Assembly (NCBI RefSeq): GCF_002278135.3
Contig: NZ_CP029425.2
Location: 6,176,001 to 6,240,000 of the forward strand
From: Bradyrhizobium ottawaense
Lineage (GTDB): Bacteria; Pseudomonadota; Alphaproteobacteria; Rhizobiales; Xanthobacteraceae
Length of the DNA: 64,000 nucleotides
Reading direction: 5' to 3'
Shown here: one piece after another, positions 16,016 to 25,738 of the stretch
Layout of the letters: each line of letters opens with the position of its first letter
Position numbering within the stretch: the first letter of the stretch is position 1
Program-made: the position numbers and the translations under genes
Notes under the pieces: model-generated
Database searches by the model: none
The model's input: the letters and a program-made list of their open reading frames with translations, nothing else
What the model was told of the DNA's origin: nothing

Positions 16016-17077
16016 TCACTCCGCCTGCAGGATCTCCGCAATCGCCGCCCCCGCCGCGATCGTGCCGAGCTTGCCGCCGACGTCCCGCGTCGCCCTGCCC
16101 TCGCCAATCGCCTTCGCCACCGCCGCCTCGATCGCGTGCCCAGCCTCTTCATAGCGGACCGCACCAGTCTTCTCGCCGTGCCAGGCCAGCAGCAGCGCGG
16201 TCGACAGGATCAACGAGACGGGATTGGCGACGTCCTGTCCGGCAATGTCGGGCGCCGAGCCGTGCGCGGCCTGCGCCATCGCGTAGCGCTCGCCGACATT
16301 GAGCGAGCCGCCGAGGCCGAGGCTCCCCGAAAGTTCGGCGGTAAGATCGGACAGGATGTCGCCGAACATGTTGGTGGACACGATGACGTCGAAACGATCG
16401 GGATTGCGCACCACATGCGCCATCATGGCATCGACCAGGATGTCGTCGACGCTCAGTCCTGGATAGGCCTTCGCCGTCGCGCGGCAGATCTCGAGAAACA
16501 TGCCGTCGCCGATCTTGAGCACATTGGCCTTGTGCACGATGGTAAGGTGCCTCTGCCGCTTCATGGCGAGCCGGCATGCGGCATGCGCGATGCGCTCGCA
16601 GCATAGGCGTGTGATCCTTCGCAGCGAGATCACCACGTCGGGCGTGACCAGCATCTCGCCATTGCCCTGCTCCAGATTGCGGTCGGCGTAGAACCCCTCG
16701 GTATTCTCGCGAACCACGACGAGGTCGAAATCACCGAGGCGGCCGGGCCGCCCCGCATAGGTGCGCGCGGGCCTGATATTGGCGTAGAGGTCGAGGTTCT
16801 TGCGGAAGTACCTCGACGGATTGATCTCGCCACGCGCCTCGTCCTTGAAGTCGAACGTCGCAGTCGGGCCCAGGATCAGGCCGTCGGCGGCGCGGACGAT
16901 GTCGAGCATCTCGGGGCGCACGGTCGTGCCTGATAGCTTCAGGCTCGCATGCCCGACCGCGTGCTCCTCCAGGCGCAAATTGAGCTGGAAGCGCTCGGAG
17001 GCGGCGCGCAACACACCCGTTGTGGCGGTCGTGATCTCAGGTCCAATGCCGTCACCGGGCAGAACGACGATTTGCAT
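16016..17077 (-). CDS. isocitrate/isopropylmalate dehydrogenase-family protein
   Basis: This 353-residue cytoplasmic enzyme belongs to the NAD(P)-dependent beta-decarboxylating dehydrogenases. It begins MQIVVLPGDGIGPEI. Its substrate loop includes RENTEGFYADRN, and the metal-binding and catalytic region contains KANVLKIGDGMF and VDAMMAHVVRNPDRFDVIVS. The nucleotide site is seen in AAHGSAPDIAGQDVANPVSLILS. No leucine genes are nearby. The RENTEGFYA substrate loop is shared with isocitrate, homoisocitrate and tartrate-type members, so a role in organic acid oxidation is more likely than leucine synthesis. AGGGGATC supports the start at 17077. It stands alone on the minus strand. Confidence 0.88.
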   Translation of the reverse strand: MQIVVLPGDGIGPEITTATTGVLRAASERFQLNLRLEEHAVGHASLKLSGTTVRPEMLDIVRAADGLILGPTATFDFKDEARGEINPSRYFRKNLDLYANIRPARTYAGRPGRLGDFDLVVVRENTEGFYADRNLEQGNGEMLVTPDVVISLRRITRLCCERIAHAACRLAMKRQRHLTIVHKANVLKIGDGMFLEICRATAKAYPGLSVDDILVDAMMAHVVRNPDRFDVIVSTNMFGDILSDLTAELSGSLGLGGSLNVGERYAMAQAAHGSAPDIAGQDVANPVSLILSTALLLAWHGEKTGAVRYEEAGHAIEAAVAKAIGEGRATRDVGGKLGTIAAGAAIAEILQAE

Positions 17078-17250
17078 GGCGATCCCCTGATTTTTGCAGC
17101 AGCGGCGCGATCATACGGCAGCGCGAGGCGGCATCGCCCCACCTTCACGCATACACAGCATGCAAGCATATGCCTGTGGAACGCGGCCCCACCGTAGTAC
17201 ATGCGAAATGACCGATTTGAGCCGCGCCGCCGGAGCCACGCGCCAACGCA

Positions 17251-18639
17251 ATGACGATCACGTTACCTGCCGCCGCGCGCGAGCCCGACCACACCATCTC
17301 TGACGGCCTCCCCGCCGCGCAGCGGCGCTGGGCGATCGCCGCGATCTTCACCGCGCTGGCGATGGCCTCGCTCGACACCGCGATCGCCAACATCGCCCTG
17401 CCCGCCATTGCCGCCGATCTGCATGTCTCGCCGGAGCAGTCGGTCTGGGTGGTCAATGTCTACCAGATCGCGCTGGTGGCGACGCTGCTGCCGTTGGGCG
17501 CGCTCGGCGAGATCGTCGGGCACCAGCGCATTTATCTCGGCGGCCTCATCCTGTTCACCATCGCCTCGCTGCTCTGCGCGGTGGCGTGGTCGCTGGAGAG
17601 CCTGCTGGTCGCGCGCACGCTGCAGGGGCTGGGTGCCAGCGGCATCATGAGCGTCAACACCGCGCTGGTGCGCTTCGTCTATCCCGGCCGGATGCTGGGC
17701 CGCGGTTTTGGGCACAACGCGCTGGTGGTCGCGACCGCCTTCACATTCGGGCCCACGATCGCCTCCGCCATCCTGGCCATCGGCCCATGGCCGTGGCTGT
17801 TCGCCGTCAACATCCCGTTCGGCCTCGTCGCCATCGGCATCGGCTTTGCGATGCTGCCGAAGACGCCGCGCGCCGATCACGGCTTTGATTTCCTCGGCGC
17901 GGTGCTGGCGTCGGCCTGCCTCGGCCTGTTCATCACCGGCATCGGCAGTGCCGCCCATAATCTGTCGCCGGTCGTCGTGGGCATCGAGCTGGTCACGGCC
18001 CTCGCGCTCGGCGTCATCCTGACGCGCCGCCACGCCGACCACCCGGCGCCGATGCTGCCGATCGACCTGTTCAGTCGGCCGATGTTCGCGCTGTCGGCCG
18101 CGACCGCGGTGTGCTCCTTCGCCGTGCAGGGGCTCGCCTTCGTCTCGCTGCCGTTCTATTTCGAGGACGTGCTCGGCCGCTCGCAGGTCGAGACCGGCTT
18201 CTTCATGACGCCGTGGCCACTGGTGGTCGGCATCATGGCGCCGATCGCTGGACGCCTGTCCGACCGCCACGCGGTCGGCCTGCTCGGCGGCATCGGCCTG
18301 GTGCTGCTCGGCCTCGGCATGGCGCTGCTTGCGACGCTTCCGGCCAACCCCGCCATTGCCGACATCATCTGGCGGATGGTGATCTGCGGCATGGGCTTCG
18401 GCTTCTTCCAGGCGCCAAACATGAAGGCGGTGATGTCAAGCGCGCCGCCGCATCGCAGCGGCAGCGCCTCGGGCATCGTCGCGACCGCGCGCCTGACGGG
18501 ACAGACGACGGGGGCGGCCCTCGCGGCACTCTGCTTCGCGCTCGCCGGCCACGACGGCGCAACCGTCGCGCTGGCGCTCGGCGCCGGCTTTGCCGCACTT
18601 GGCAGCGTGATGAGCTTCCTGCGGCTGGCAGTGAAGTAG
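17251..18639 (+). CDS. MFS transporter, DHA2 (EmrB/QacA-like) drug efflux type
   Basis: This 462-residue inner-membrane protein has about 14 predicted hydrophobic segments. It carries the DHA2 pattern LDTAIANIALPAIAADLHVS in helix 1, WVVNVYQIALVATLLPLGAL in helix 2 and LLVARTLQGLGASGIMSVN in helix 4. It probably exports hydrophobic compounds by proton antiport. No membrane-fusion partner or regulator is adjacent. The ribosome site is weak, with GGAG 15 bases upstream. Confidence 0.9.
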   Translation: MTITLPAAAREPDHTISDGLPAAQRRWAIAAIFTALAMASLDTAIANIALPAIAADLHVSPEQSVWVVNVYQIALVATLLPLGALGEIVGHQRIYLGGLILFTIASLLCAVAWSLESLLVARTLQGLGASGIMSVNTALVRFVYPGRMLGRGFGHNALVVATAFTFGPTIASAILAIGPWPWLFAVNIPFGLVAIGIGFAMLPKTPRADHGFDFLGAVLASACLGLFITGIGSAAHNLSPVVVGIELVTALALGVILTRRHADHPAPMLPIDLFSRPMFALSAATAVCSFAVQGLAFVSLPFYFEDVLGRSQVETGFFMTPWPLVVGIMAPIAGRLSDRHAVGLLGGIGLVLLGLGMALLATLPANPAIADIIWRMVICGMGFGFFQAPNMKAVMSSAPPHRSGSASGIVATARLTGQTTGAALAALCFALAGHDGATVALALGAGFAALGSVMSFLRLAVK

Positions 18640-18678
18640 ACCGAACGCGCGTCCGCGCCTCAATCGGCCGGCCCGCCT

Positions 18679-20874
18679 TCACGGAGCCTTCTGCGCGATG
18701 GGACGGCTCACGATTGCCGCGGCATCGAGCGGCTCGCATTTGATCGTCCGCGTCAGCCTTGGCGGACCGTTCCAGCCCGCAGTCTCGCTCAGGGGCACAA
18801 ACGTGCCCCCTTGCGGCTTCAGGATGATCGGCTCCGACTTCAGGCAGAGATCGGGAAATGCGAGGCCATGGCCGCCGCCTTGGCTGAACCGTCCAACCAG
18901 CGTCTGGGAAGCCTGCATCCGCGTCGCCGGCGAGGCCCGCATCGTACGGTCGGGGTCGAACGCGCGATAGCACGGCCAATCGGTGTGGTTCGCTTCGAAC
19001 TCATAGACGATCCGGCATGCCGCGCCAGCCGATTTCACGAATGGCGCATCCGACGGCGCGGCCGCATCGCGTTCGAAAACCAGGGTCTGCAGCGTCAACA
19101 CTTCGGTCGTCGCGCGGGACACGTCGGGCCTGCCCGGTTCGACCGCTATCTCCCCACGCGAGAACACCAGCTTGGTCCTCGGTCGCGCCTCCCTGGTCTC
19201 CAGCACCAGCACGGGCCTCTCCGCCCACGAGCGGTCCAGCTCCACGTCACCATTGCCCATCGTCAGCCGCGCATTGCCAACGGAGGGGTTGTCCCTGGCG
19301 AAATCGATCGTGCGAAGGTGCACGCTCGACTTCGACGCCTCCAGGCTCAGGAATCGCAGATCGTCCACCTTGCGCGTGATCGGCATCATCGGATCGAAAC
19401 GATCGTCGATGTTGAACCGGACGATCTTCTTCAGCTTGGCCGCAAGGGGCCCTTTGGCGGCGAGCGGTGGCGCCACGTCGATCACGAGCAGGGCACCGTC
19501 GGGCGAAAAGCTGTTGCCGAAGGCGCGCTGCCAGGCGGCAGTCAGCAGCGAATCCGTCCGCTGATCGATGTCCCGCGCGAAATAGATCTGCTGTCCGGCG
19601 CGAACCAGCGGAAAGTTCTGAAATGCACCGAGCGCCGCGCCCTTGCGAACCTCCGGTTCGGGGAAGGTGACGCATTTGGACTGGTCGTCGCCTCCGGAGT
19701 CCTCGACCTTCCTGGACGCAGAGCGGGAGCAGAAGCTCAGATGCTGCTCCTTTGTCTTCTGTGTGCTGATCGACGTCGCGTAGACGAAATCCGAACTTCC
19801 GGGCACCTCCATCGGAAGCGGAGAGGTCGCGAACATGTCGACCTCCACCCTGCTGAGCGACGGGCCGGCATCGACCGAGCAGAGATCCCGGGCCGGCAGG
19901 GTATTGGTGAGGAGACGCGCCGGATCGGCGCCGACGATGCAGGACATGCTGTCCTGCGGGTTGTTCCGGCTCATCCAGATCAGATGGTCCTTGCCCGCTC
20001 CGTCGACGAGGAGATGCGGCGCCGCGTGTCGACGGCGCGGCGGCAACCAGACCGGCATGGTTTCGGACAGCATGGGCTCGCGCTTGAGCAGCGCTTCCGG
20101 CAAGCGCATCACACCGACCGAGCGCAACTCGGCGCTGACGGCGTTGGGATCGGTCGTCCAGTCGAGAACGGGAACACTCGCGCAGGTGATGCAGGTCACC
20201 GCAAGATTGGAGCGGACGTTCTCGAACATGAGAATGACCTGATCGGGGTCGCTGCCGTATTTCGCCGGCGCGACCGCCTTGAACGGATGATCCACCACAC
20301 GGCTGACCAGAAATCCGTTCGACCGCGACGGGTCCGAATCGAATTCGAAATAGGTCGATCGGTCCCAGCCGCGATAGGCGTCGTATCCGCCGAGGCTCAC
20401 GCCTGCCAGAACCATCTTGGAGTCGGTCTGACAGCGCGCCGCGCTGCTCTCCTGGCTGCCGTTTCGTATGTAGAGACAGAGTCGAAAAGCCGCGTTCTGC
20501 AGAATGCGGTCGCAATCGTTCTGGTTATAGCCATAGGTCGCAAGGCCATGGCGATAGCACAGATCGTGAAAGACGCATGCCTGCCTGAAGCGCTGCAGGA
20601 CGAGATGGCGCTTTTGGTTGGAATCCCTGCCGCCGTCGAAAAATATGTTGGCCCAGGGCGGCAGGCTGCAGTTCAAGCCCTCGCCGCTGCCACCGATGGT
20701 ACTGACGACGTCCGGCCCCGATTGAAAGGCCGTGACGGTGGCGGGCATCTCACCATCGGTGATGTCGTCGACGTTCTTGTAGATGGAATCGGCGATGAAG
20801 GAAGGCAGATACGCGAGGACCAGCACCGCCACGACAATCAGCGCAACCGACCAGCGGATCACCTTCCTGAACAT
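18679..20874 (-). CDS. large membrane-anchored protein with phospholipase A2-like motif
   Basis: This 731-residue protein has an N-terminal transmembrane helix (residues 8-26). A segment about 70 residues further on resembles the active site of secreted phospholipase A2: QACVFHDLCYRHG (His103-Asp104) followed by YGYNQNDCDRIL and several cysteines. In PLA2 the HD pair and the paired cysteines form the catalytic and disulfide core. The remaining 560 residues show no domain that I recognise. They contain a C-x2-C pair in CITCASVPVLDW and look like a beta-rich extracytoplasmic region. No transport or secretion gene is adjacent. I infer a periplasmic, inner-membrane-anchored lipid-active protein. 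Catalysis is unproven. Confidence 0.7.
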   Translation of the reverse strand: MFRKVIRWSVALIVVAVLVLAYLPSFIADSIYKNVDDITDGEMPATVTAFQSGPDVVSTIGGSGEGLNCSLPPWANIFFDGGRDSNQKRHLVLQRFRQACVFHDLCYRHGLATYGYNQNDCDRILQNAAFRLCLYIRNGSQESSAARCQTDSKMVLAGVSLGGYDAYRGWDRSTYFEFDSDPSRSNGFLVSRVVDHPFKAVAPAKYGSDPDQVILMFENVRSNLAVTCITCASVPVLDWTTDPNAVSAELRSVGVMRLPEALLKREPMLSETMPVWLPPRRRHAAPHLLVDGAGKDHLIWMSRNNPQDSMSCIVGADPARLLTNTLPARDLCSVDAGPSLSRVEVDMFATSPLPMEVPGSSDFVYATSISTQKTKEQHLSFCSRSASRKVEDSGGDDQSKCVTFPEPEVRKGAALGAFQNFPLVRAGQQIYFARDIDQRTDSLLTAAWQRAFGNSFSPDGALLVIDVAPPLAAKGPLAAKLKKIVRFNIDDRFDPMMPITRKVDDLRFLSLEASKSSVHLRTIDFARDNPSVGNARLTMGNGDVELDRSWAERPVLVLETREARPRTKLVFSRGEIAVEPGRPDVSRATTEVLTLQTLVFERDAAAPSDAPFVKSAGAACRIVYEFEANHTDWPCYRAFDPDRTMRASPATRMQASQTLVGRFSQGGGHGLAFPDLCLKSEPIILKPQGGTFVPLSETAGWNGPPRLTRTIKCEPLDAAAIVSRPIAQKAP

Positions 20875-21134
20875 GGCCCAACCCCGCTAAAGCTTTTCCG
20901 GCAATGACGTCGGTCGCAACGGCAGACGAGCACGGAGCCTTGCGGGCCAATTCAAATGCCCGCGGAACGTCCAGACGCCGAAATCGCGGCAGGCGCGGTG
21001 TCGTCCTGATGACGATCAGCTTGAGGTTGTCATGCTGTCAAGCCGGGATCTCACACATGACAGCCAGTTTGCGCCCCGGACGGCACGCCGGGCAGAGCAT
21101 CAAAGGGTCGACGGTTCCATCGACTCTCCGGATG

Positions 21135-22751
21135 TCAGGCCAGATGTCGAGCCTCGATCGCGCCTGCAGCCACGGCTGGACTCGGAATCTGTTCGTCCAG
21201 CGCCGCCAGCCGCTCATCGATGGCGGCGATGACCTTGCGCGAGAACGGTCCGAGATGGGCATAGGCGGCGATCATCTGGACCGCAATGCGCGCCGATGAC
21301 GTGTCGCGCTTGGCGCAGTTCATGAATGTCTGCCACAGCGGCCCGCGCGCTTCGGGAAGCGCGGAGACGACACGATGCACGGTCTCCATCGCACCGAGCT
21401 TGGCGCGGATATCCCCTTCCGCGAGTTCGTGGCGCTGCCGCGAACGGTCGAGCAGCGTCATCAAGCGATCGACCCGTCCCGCATAGGCGGCCGGGCTGTA
21501 GACGTGCTCCAGCACGCGCTTGTAGTCCGTCAGGATGTCGCGCAGCGGGCGCACCGGATCGAAATTGATCCCGGCCGTGCACTGATCGGCGCCGATGGTC
21601 GGCGCCACATCGTGGCCCGCGTGGAGCCGGCCTTCGCGCTCCAGGCGGCGCGTCAGTTGCGTGTTCGGCAAGGCATAGAGCAGTCCGACCATGCTGACGG
21701 GAATCGCCGCTTCCTCGATGAAGTCGATCATGGCGTCCGCCATGGAGACCTTCTCGTTGTCGAAGCCGACGATGAAGCCCGCGGTGACGAGCATGCCGGC
21801 GGCGTAGATCTTGTGGATGCTCTCGGCGATGTTGCGCCGCGTGTTCTGCTTCTTCCGCATCGCGACCAGCGTCGCCGGATCCGGACTTTCGATGCCGACG
21901 AAGATGGCGAAGAAATTGGCCGCCCCCATCAGGTCCAGCAGTTCGGGATCGTCGGCGAGATTGACCGAGGCCTCGGTGGACAATTCGAAAGGATAGCCGT
22001 GGGTACGCTGCCATTCTGCGAGTTTCGGCAGGAACTGCCGCAGCGACTTCTTGTTGCCGATGAAATTGTCGTCGACGAAGTCGAGATGGCCGCGGTAACC
22101 CATCTGATAGAGCCTCTCGAGCTCGACGAACATCTGCTCGATCGTCTTGGTCCGCGGCACGCGGCCATAGAGCTCGATGATGTCGCAGAACTCGCAGGTG
22201 AAGGGACAGCCGCGCGAATATTGCACCCCGAGATAGAGATAGTCCTCGAACTTGAGCAAGTCGAAACGCGGCACCGGCGTCTTGGTCACGTCCGCCTGGA
22301 ATTTCGGTGCGGTGAAGACGCCGCTCCGCGCGCCACCCTCCCAGGCCGCAATGAATTCGTCGATGACGCTCTCGGCCTCGCCGAGCACCCGGAAGTCGGC
22401 CCGCTCATAGATGTGGGGGCTTGAAGTCGGATCGGGACCGCCCACGACCACCGGCTTGCCGGCCGCGCGGCAGAGCTCGATCAGACGCAGCGTGTCGGCC
22501 TGCTGCGGCATCATCCCGCCGGTGAAGACGACGTCGGCCCAGGCGAGATCCTCGTCGTTGAAGGACGCCGTGTTGCAATCGATCAGCCGGACCGTCCAGC
22601 TTTCGGGCAGCATTGCGGCAACGGTGATCAGGCCCAAAGGAGCGGCCGGGCGCTTTACGCCCAATACCTTGCAGGATTCGCCAAAGGTCCAGAAGGACTC
22701 TGCCGAGAACAGCGGGTACAGCATCAGTACGTTGGGACTCGGCACGTTCAT
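21135..22751 (-). CDS. B12-binding radical SAM protein with C-terminal DUF4070-like region
   Basis: This 538-residue enzyme has an N-terminal cobalamin-binding Rossmann domain (to about residue 140, with FTGGMMPQQADTL and VVVGGPDPTSSP). The radical SAM core carries the cluster motif C182-x3-C186-x2-C189 in SRGCPFTCEFCDI, followed by FVDDNFIGNKKSLRQFLP. The C-terminal part resembles DUF4070. The same architecture is found in the hopanoid C-2 methylase HpnP, but this sequence differs clearly from what I remember of HpnP, so the substrate is open. AAGGAG lies just before the ATG at 22751, which removes 69 upstream residues. No hopanoid genes are nearby. Methylation of an unactivated carbon is the likely chemistry. 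Confidence 0.87.
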   Translation of the reverse strand: MNVPSPNVLMLYPLFSAESFWTFGESCKVLGVKRPAAPLGLITVAAMLPESWTVRLIDCNTASFNDEDLAWADVVFTGGMMPQQADTLRLIELCRAAGKPVVVGGPDPTSSPHIYERADFRVLGEAESVIDEFIAAWEGGARSGVFTAPKFQADVTKTPVPRFDLLKFEDYLYLGVQYSRGCPFTCEFCDIIELYGRVPRTKTIEQMFVELERLYQMGYRGHLDFVDDNFIGNKKSLRQFLPKLAEWQRTHGYPFELSTEASVNLADDPELLDLMGAANFFAIFVGIESPDPATLVAMRKKQNTRRNIAESIHKIYAAGMLVTAGFIVGFDNEKVSMADAMIDFIEEAAIPVSMVGLLYALPNTQLTRRLEREGRLHAGHDVAPTIGADQCTAGINFDPVRPLRDILTDYKRVLEHVYSPAAYAGRVDRLMTLLDRSRQRHELAEGDIRAKLGAMETVHRVVSALPEARGPLWQTFMNCAKRDTSSARIAVQMIAAYAHLGPFSRKVIAAIDERLAALDEQIPSPAVAAGAIEARHLA

Positions 22752-23083
22752 GGAACTCCTTCTGGCGTCGGCGCAGTGTACCAAAGCGCCTGCGTCTTGC
22801 ACCCCGGCAAAAGGGACAAACTGTCGCCGTGGCCTCGACCGGCCATGGAACCGGCCTTCACAGCCGGGCGTCGCCTCAGACCCATGGATTGGCGCCCGCG
22901 GAAGGTCGACCGAATCAACCATGATGGAGGGCGAGACAAAACACCACCCTCCCCACAATCTTCCCTCGGAGGCGTAATTCTTCGCATTTCACCCCTCGGA
23001 CTGTTGATTTGAACAGTTCCAGTTTGCCGGACACATTGCGCCCCTGAGTTCAATCGGTGGATTGGGCCAATCAGGGGACTGCG
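22752..23083. other. divergent promoter region between the radical SAM gene and iorA
   Basis: This 332-base gap must hold promoters for both divergent units. No clear consensus promoter is visible. The one notable structure is an imperfect inverted repeat at 22998-23020. Confidence 0.5.
22998..23020. promoter_or_regulatory. candidate operator upstream of iorA
   Basis: GGACTGTT and AACAGTTCC form an inverted repeat with a 6-base centre; the arms match except for one missing A. It ends 63 bases before the iorA start, a common place for a repressor or activator site. The binding protein is unknown. Confidence 0.3.
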
Positions 23084-23533
23084 ATGGCAAACCTAACAAT
23101 CAACGGAAAAACCTTCACACTCGACGTCGAGCCGGATACGCCGCTGCTCTGGGCGATTCGCGAGAATGCCGGCCTGACGGGCACCAAATATGGTTGCGGC
23201 ATTGCACAATGCGGCGCCTGTACCGTGCACATCGAAGGCGTCGCCACCCGCTCCTGCGGCGTCTCGGTCAGCGAAGCCGAGGGCAAGAAGATCACCACCA
23301 TCGAGGGGCTCGCCTCCGGGGATACGCTGCACAAGGTACAGGAGGCCTGGATCGCCCAGGACGTGCCGCAATGCGGCTATTGCCAGAGCGGCATGATCAT
23401 GGCGGTGGCGGCGCTGCTGAACGAGAAGCCGAAGCCCACCGACGCCGATATCGACGAGGCAATCACCAATATCTGCCGCTGCGGCACCTTCCAGCAGGTG
23501 CGCGAAGCGATCCACACGATCGCAAGCGCGTAA
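23084..23533 (+). CDS. iorA: isoquinoline 1-oxidoreductase-type [2Fe-2S] subunit
   Basis: This 149-residue small subunit of a molybdenum hydroxylase carries two [2Fe-2S] clusters. The plant-type ferredoxin cysteines are C38, C43, C46 and C58 ([15 protein letters not shown]). The C-terminal helical domain holds C97, C100, C131 and C133 (QCGYCQSGM and ICRCGT). It passes electrons from the molybdenum subunit encoded next to an external acceptor. AGGGGA supports the ATG at 23084 over an earlier in-frame one. It is separated from the large-subunit gene by 12 bases. Two-subunit enzymes of this type lack the FAD subunit of xanthine dehydrogenase, and the true substrate may be another N-heterocycle or aldehyde. 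Confidence 0.9.
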   Translation: MANLTINGKTFTLDVEPDTPLLWAIRENAGLTGTKYGCGIAQCGACTVHIEGVATRSCGVSVSEAEGKKITTIEGLASGDTLHKVQEAWIAQDVPQCGYCQSGMIMAVAALLNEKPKPTDADIDEAITNICRCGTFQQVREAIHTIASA

Positions 23534-23545
23534 GGAAATCCCCAC

Positions 23546-25732
23546 ATGAATAAGCATATCTCGCCGCGGCTCAACCGCCGCGCCTTCGTCATCGGCAGCG
23601 CCACGCTCGGCGCCGGCCTTGCCATCGGTCTCGACCTCCCCTTCGGCGGGCCCGCCGTGGTCCGTGCGGCCGACGGCTCGCCCGAGATCGGCGCCTGGGT
23701 CGTGGTCAGGCCCGACGACACCGTCGTGATCCGCATCGCCCGCTCCGAGATGGGCCAGGGCTCGCTCACCGGTCTCGCCCAGCTCGTCGCCGAGGAGCTC
23801 GAATGCGACTGGACCAAGGTCACGACCGAATATCCGACACCCGGCCAGAGCGTTGCCCGCAAGCGTGTCTGGGGCGATTTCTCGACCGGCGGCAGCCGCG
23901 GCATCCGCTCCTCGCAGGACTATGTCCGCAAGGGCGGCGCCACCGCGCGCGTGATGCTGATCCAGGCCGCCGCCGACGCATGGAAGGTGCCGGCCTCCGA
24001 ATGCGCGGCCGCGAACAGCGTCATCACCCATACGCCATCGGGCAAGACCACGACCTACGGCAAGGTAGCCGAAGCCGCCGCCAAGCTGACGCCGCCGGCG
24101 GACGTCAAGCTGAAGGATCCGAAGGACTGGAAGCTGATCGGCAAGGGCGTGAAGCGGCTCGACACCGTCGACAAGACCACCGGCGCCATGATCTACGGCG
24201 CCGACATCAAGCTGCCGGGCATGCTGAATGCCGCGATCAAGGATTGCCCCGTGTTCGGCGGCAAGCTGAAGAGCTTTGACGAAGCCAAGATCGCCAGCAT
24301 GAAAGGCGTCAAGAAAGTCGTCAAGGTCGGCGATACCGCGGTCGCGGTCGTTGCCGACACCTGGTGGCACGCCAAGACCGCGCTGGAGGCGTTGCCGATC
24401 GTCTGGGACGAGGGCGACAACGCAAAAGTCTCCAGCGAGTCGATTGCGAAGTGGCTGGCCGAAGGCCTCAACAACGACCAGCCGGCCTATGTCGGCAACA
24501 AGAACGGCGACGCCAAGGCGGCGATTGCGAGTGCGGCAAAGAAGGTCGAGGCCGTCTACTCCTATCCCTACCAGAACCACGCCACGATGGAGCCGATGAA
24601 CGCCACCGCGCTCTACACCGCGGACAAATGCGAGGTCTGGTGCGGCACGCAGAATGGCGAGGCGGCGTTCGCAGCGGTGCTGGAGGCTTCCGGCCTGCCG
24701 GCCGACAAGTGCGACGTGCACAAGGTGATGTTAGGGGGCGGTTTCGGCCGGCGCGGCCAGACCGACTATGTCCGCCAGGCCGTCATGATAGCCAAGCAGA
24801 TGCCGGGCACGCCGGTCAAGCTGTTGTGGTCGCGCGAAGAGGACATGGCGCACGGCCGGTATCACCCGATCACCCAGTGCAAGATGACCGGCGCGTTCGA
24901 CGCCGACAACAACCTGGTCGCGCTGCACTATCGACTGTCCGGGCAATCGATCCTGTTCTCGCTGCGCCCCGAAGCGCTGCAGAACGGCATGGATCCGGCC
25001 GCCTTCCAGGGCGTCGCCCAATCCGGCGAAGCCGCGTTCGGCTATTCGGTGCCGAACCTGCTGGTCGAGCACGCGATGCGCAACCCGCACGTTCCGCCCG
25101 GCTTCTGGCGCGGCGTCAACGTCAATCACAACGCGATCTACATGGAATGCTTCATGGACGAGCTGGCCCAGGCCGCGGGCCAGGACCCGCTCGAATTCCG
25201 CCGCAAGCTGATGGGCAACCATCCCAAGCATCTGGCGGTGCTCAATGCGGTCGCCGAGAGGATCGGCTGGAGCACGCCGGCGCCGCAGGGCGTTTACCGC
25301 GGCATCGCCCAGGTCATGGGCTATGGCAGCTATGTCGCCGGCGCCGCCGAGATCTCGGTGACCGACGGCAGCAAGATCAAGGTGCATCGCATCGTCGCCT
25401 CCACCGACCCCGGCTACGTCGTCAATCCGGCGCAGGTCGAGCGGCAGATCGCGGGCTCCTTCGTCTATGGCCTATCCGCGCTGTTCTACGGCGGCTGCAC
25501 CGTCAAGGACGGCAAGATCGAGCAAACCAACTTCGACACCTACAACTCGATGCGCATCAACGAGATGCCGAAGGTGGAATCGGTGATGGTGCCGAGCGGC
25601 GGGTTCTGGGGCGGTGTCGGCGAGCCGACCATCGGCGTCGCCGCGCCGGCGGTGCTCAATGCGTACTTCGCCGCGACCGGCAAGCGCATCCGCTCGGTGC
25701 CGCTGCGGGACCAGAATATCACCTTCGCCTAA
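23546..25732 (+). CDS. iorB: isoquinoline 1-oxidoreductase-type molybdopterin subunit
   Basis: This 728-residue large subunit opens with a twin-arginine signal (LNRRAFVIGSATLGAGLAIG), so the folded heterodimer is probably exported to the periplasm with IorA carried along. The body matches the IorB type: ARSEMGQGSLTGLAQLVAEE, NHATMEPMNATALY, the molybdopterin segment VMLGGGFGRRGQTDYVRQAV, and the C-terminal GGFWGGVGEPTIGVAAPAV with the catalytic glutamate in VGEPT. AAGGAAA precedes the ATG. No XdhC-type molybdenum insertion chaperone gene is nearby. A terminator follows, so iorAB is a two-gene unit separate from the sox genes. Confidence 0.9.
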   Translation: MNKHISPRLNRRAFVIGSATLGAGLAIGLDLPFGGPAVVRAADGSPEIGAWVVVRPDDTVVIRIARSEMGQGSLTGLAQLVAEELECDWTKVTTEYPTPGQSVARKRVWGDFSTGGSRGIRSSQDYVRKGGATARVMLIQAAADAWKVPASECAAANSVITHTPSGKTTTYGKVAEAAAKLTPPADVKLKDPKDWKLIGKGVKRLDTVDKTTGAMIYGADIKLPGMLNAAIKDCPVFGGKLKSFDEAKIASMKGVKKVVKVGDTAVAVVADTWWHAKTALEALPIVWDEGDNAKVSSESIAKWLAEGLNNDQPAYVGNKNGDAKAAIASAAKKVEAVYSYPYQNHATMEPMNATALYTADKCEVWCGTQNGEAAFAAVLEASGLPADKCDVHKVMLGGGFGRRGQTDYVRQAVMIAKQMPGTPVKLLWSREEDMAHGRYHPITQCKMTGAFDADNNLVALHYRLSGQSILFSLRPEALQNGMDPAAFQGVAQSGEAAFGYSVPNLLVEHAMRNPHVPPGFWRGVNVNHNAIYMECFMDELAQAAGQDPLEFRRKLMGNHPKHLAVLNAVAERIGWSTPAPQGVYRGIAQVMGYGSYVAGAAEISVTDGSKIKVHRIVASTDPGYVVNPAQVERQIAGSFVYGLSALFYGGCTVKDGKIEQTNFDTYNSMRINEMPKVESVMVPSGGFWGGVGEPTIGVAAPAVLNAYFAATGKRIRSVPLRDQNITFA

Positions 25733-25738
25733 GAGCAG

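Noticed and set aside
18811..20907. 698-codon plus-strand open frame
   Set aside because: It is antisense to the PLA2-like protein gene, with arginine-rich composition and no motif.
23093..24721. 542-codon minus-strand open frame
   Set aside because: It is antisense to iorA and iorB, and both of those have strong family evidence.
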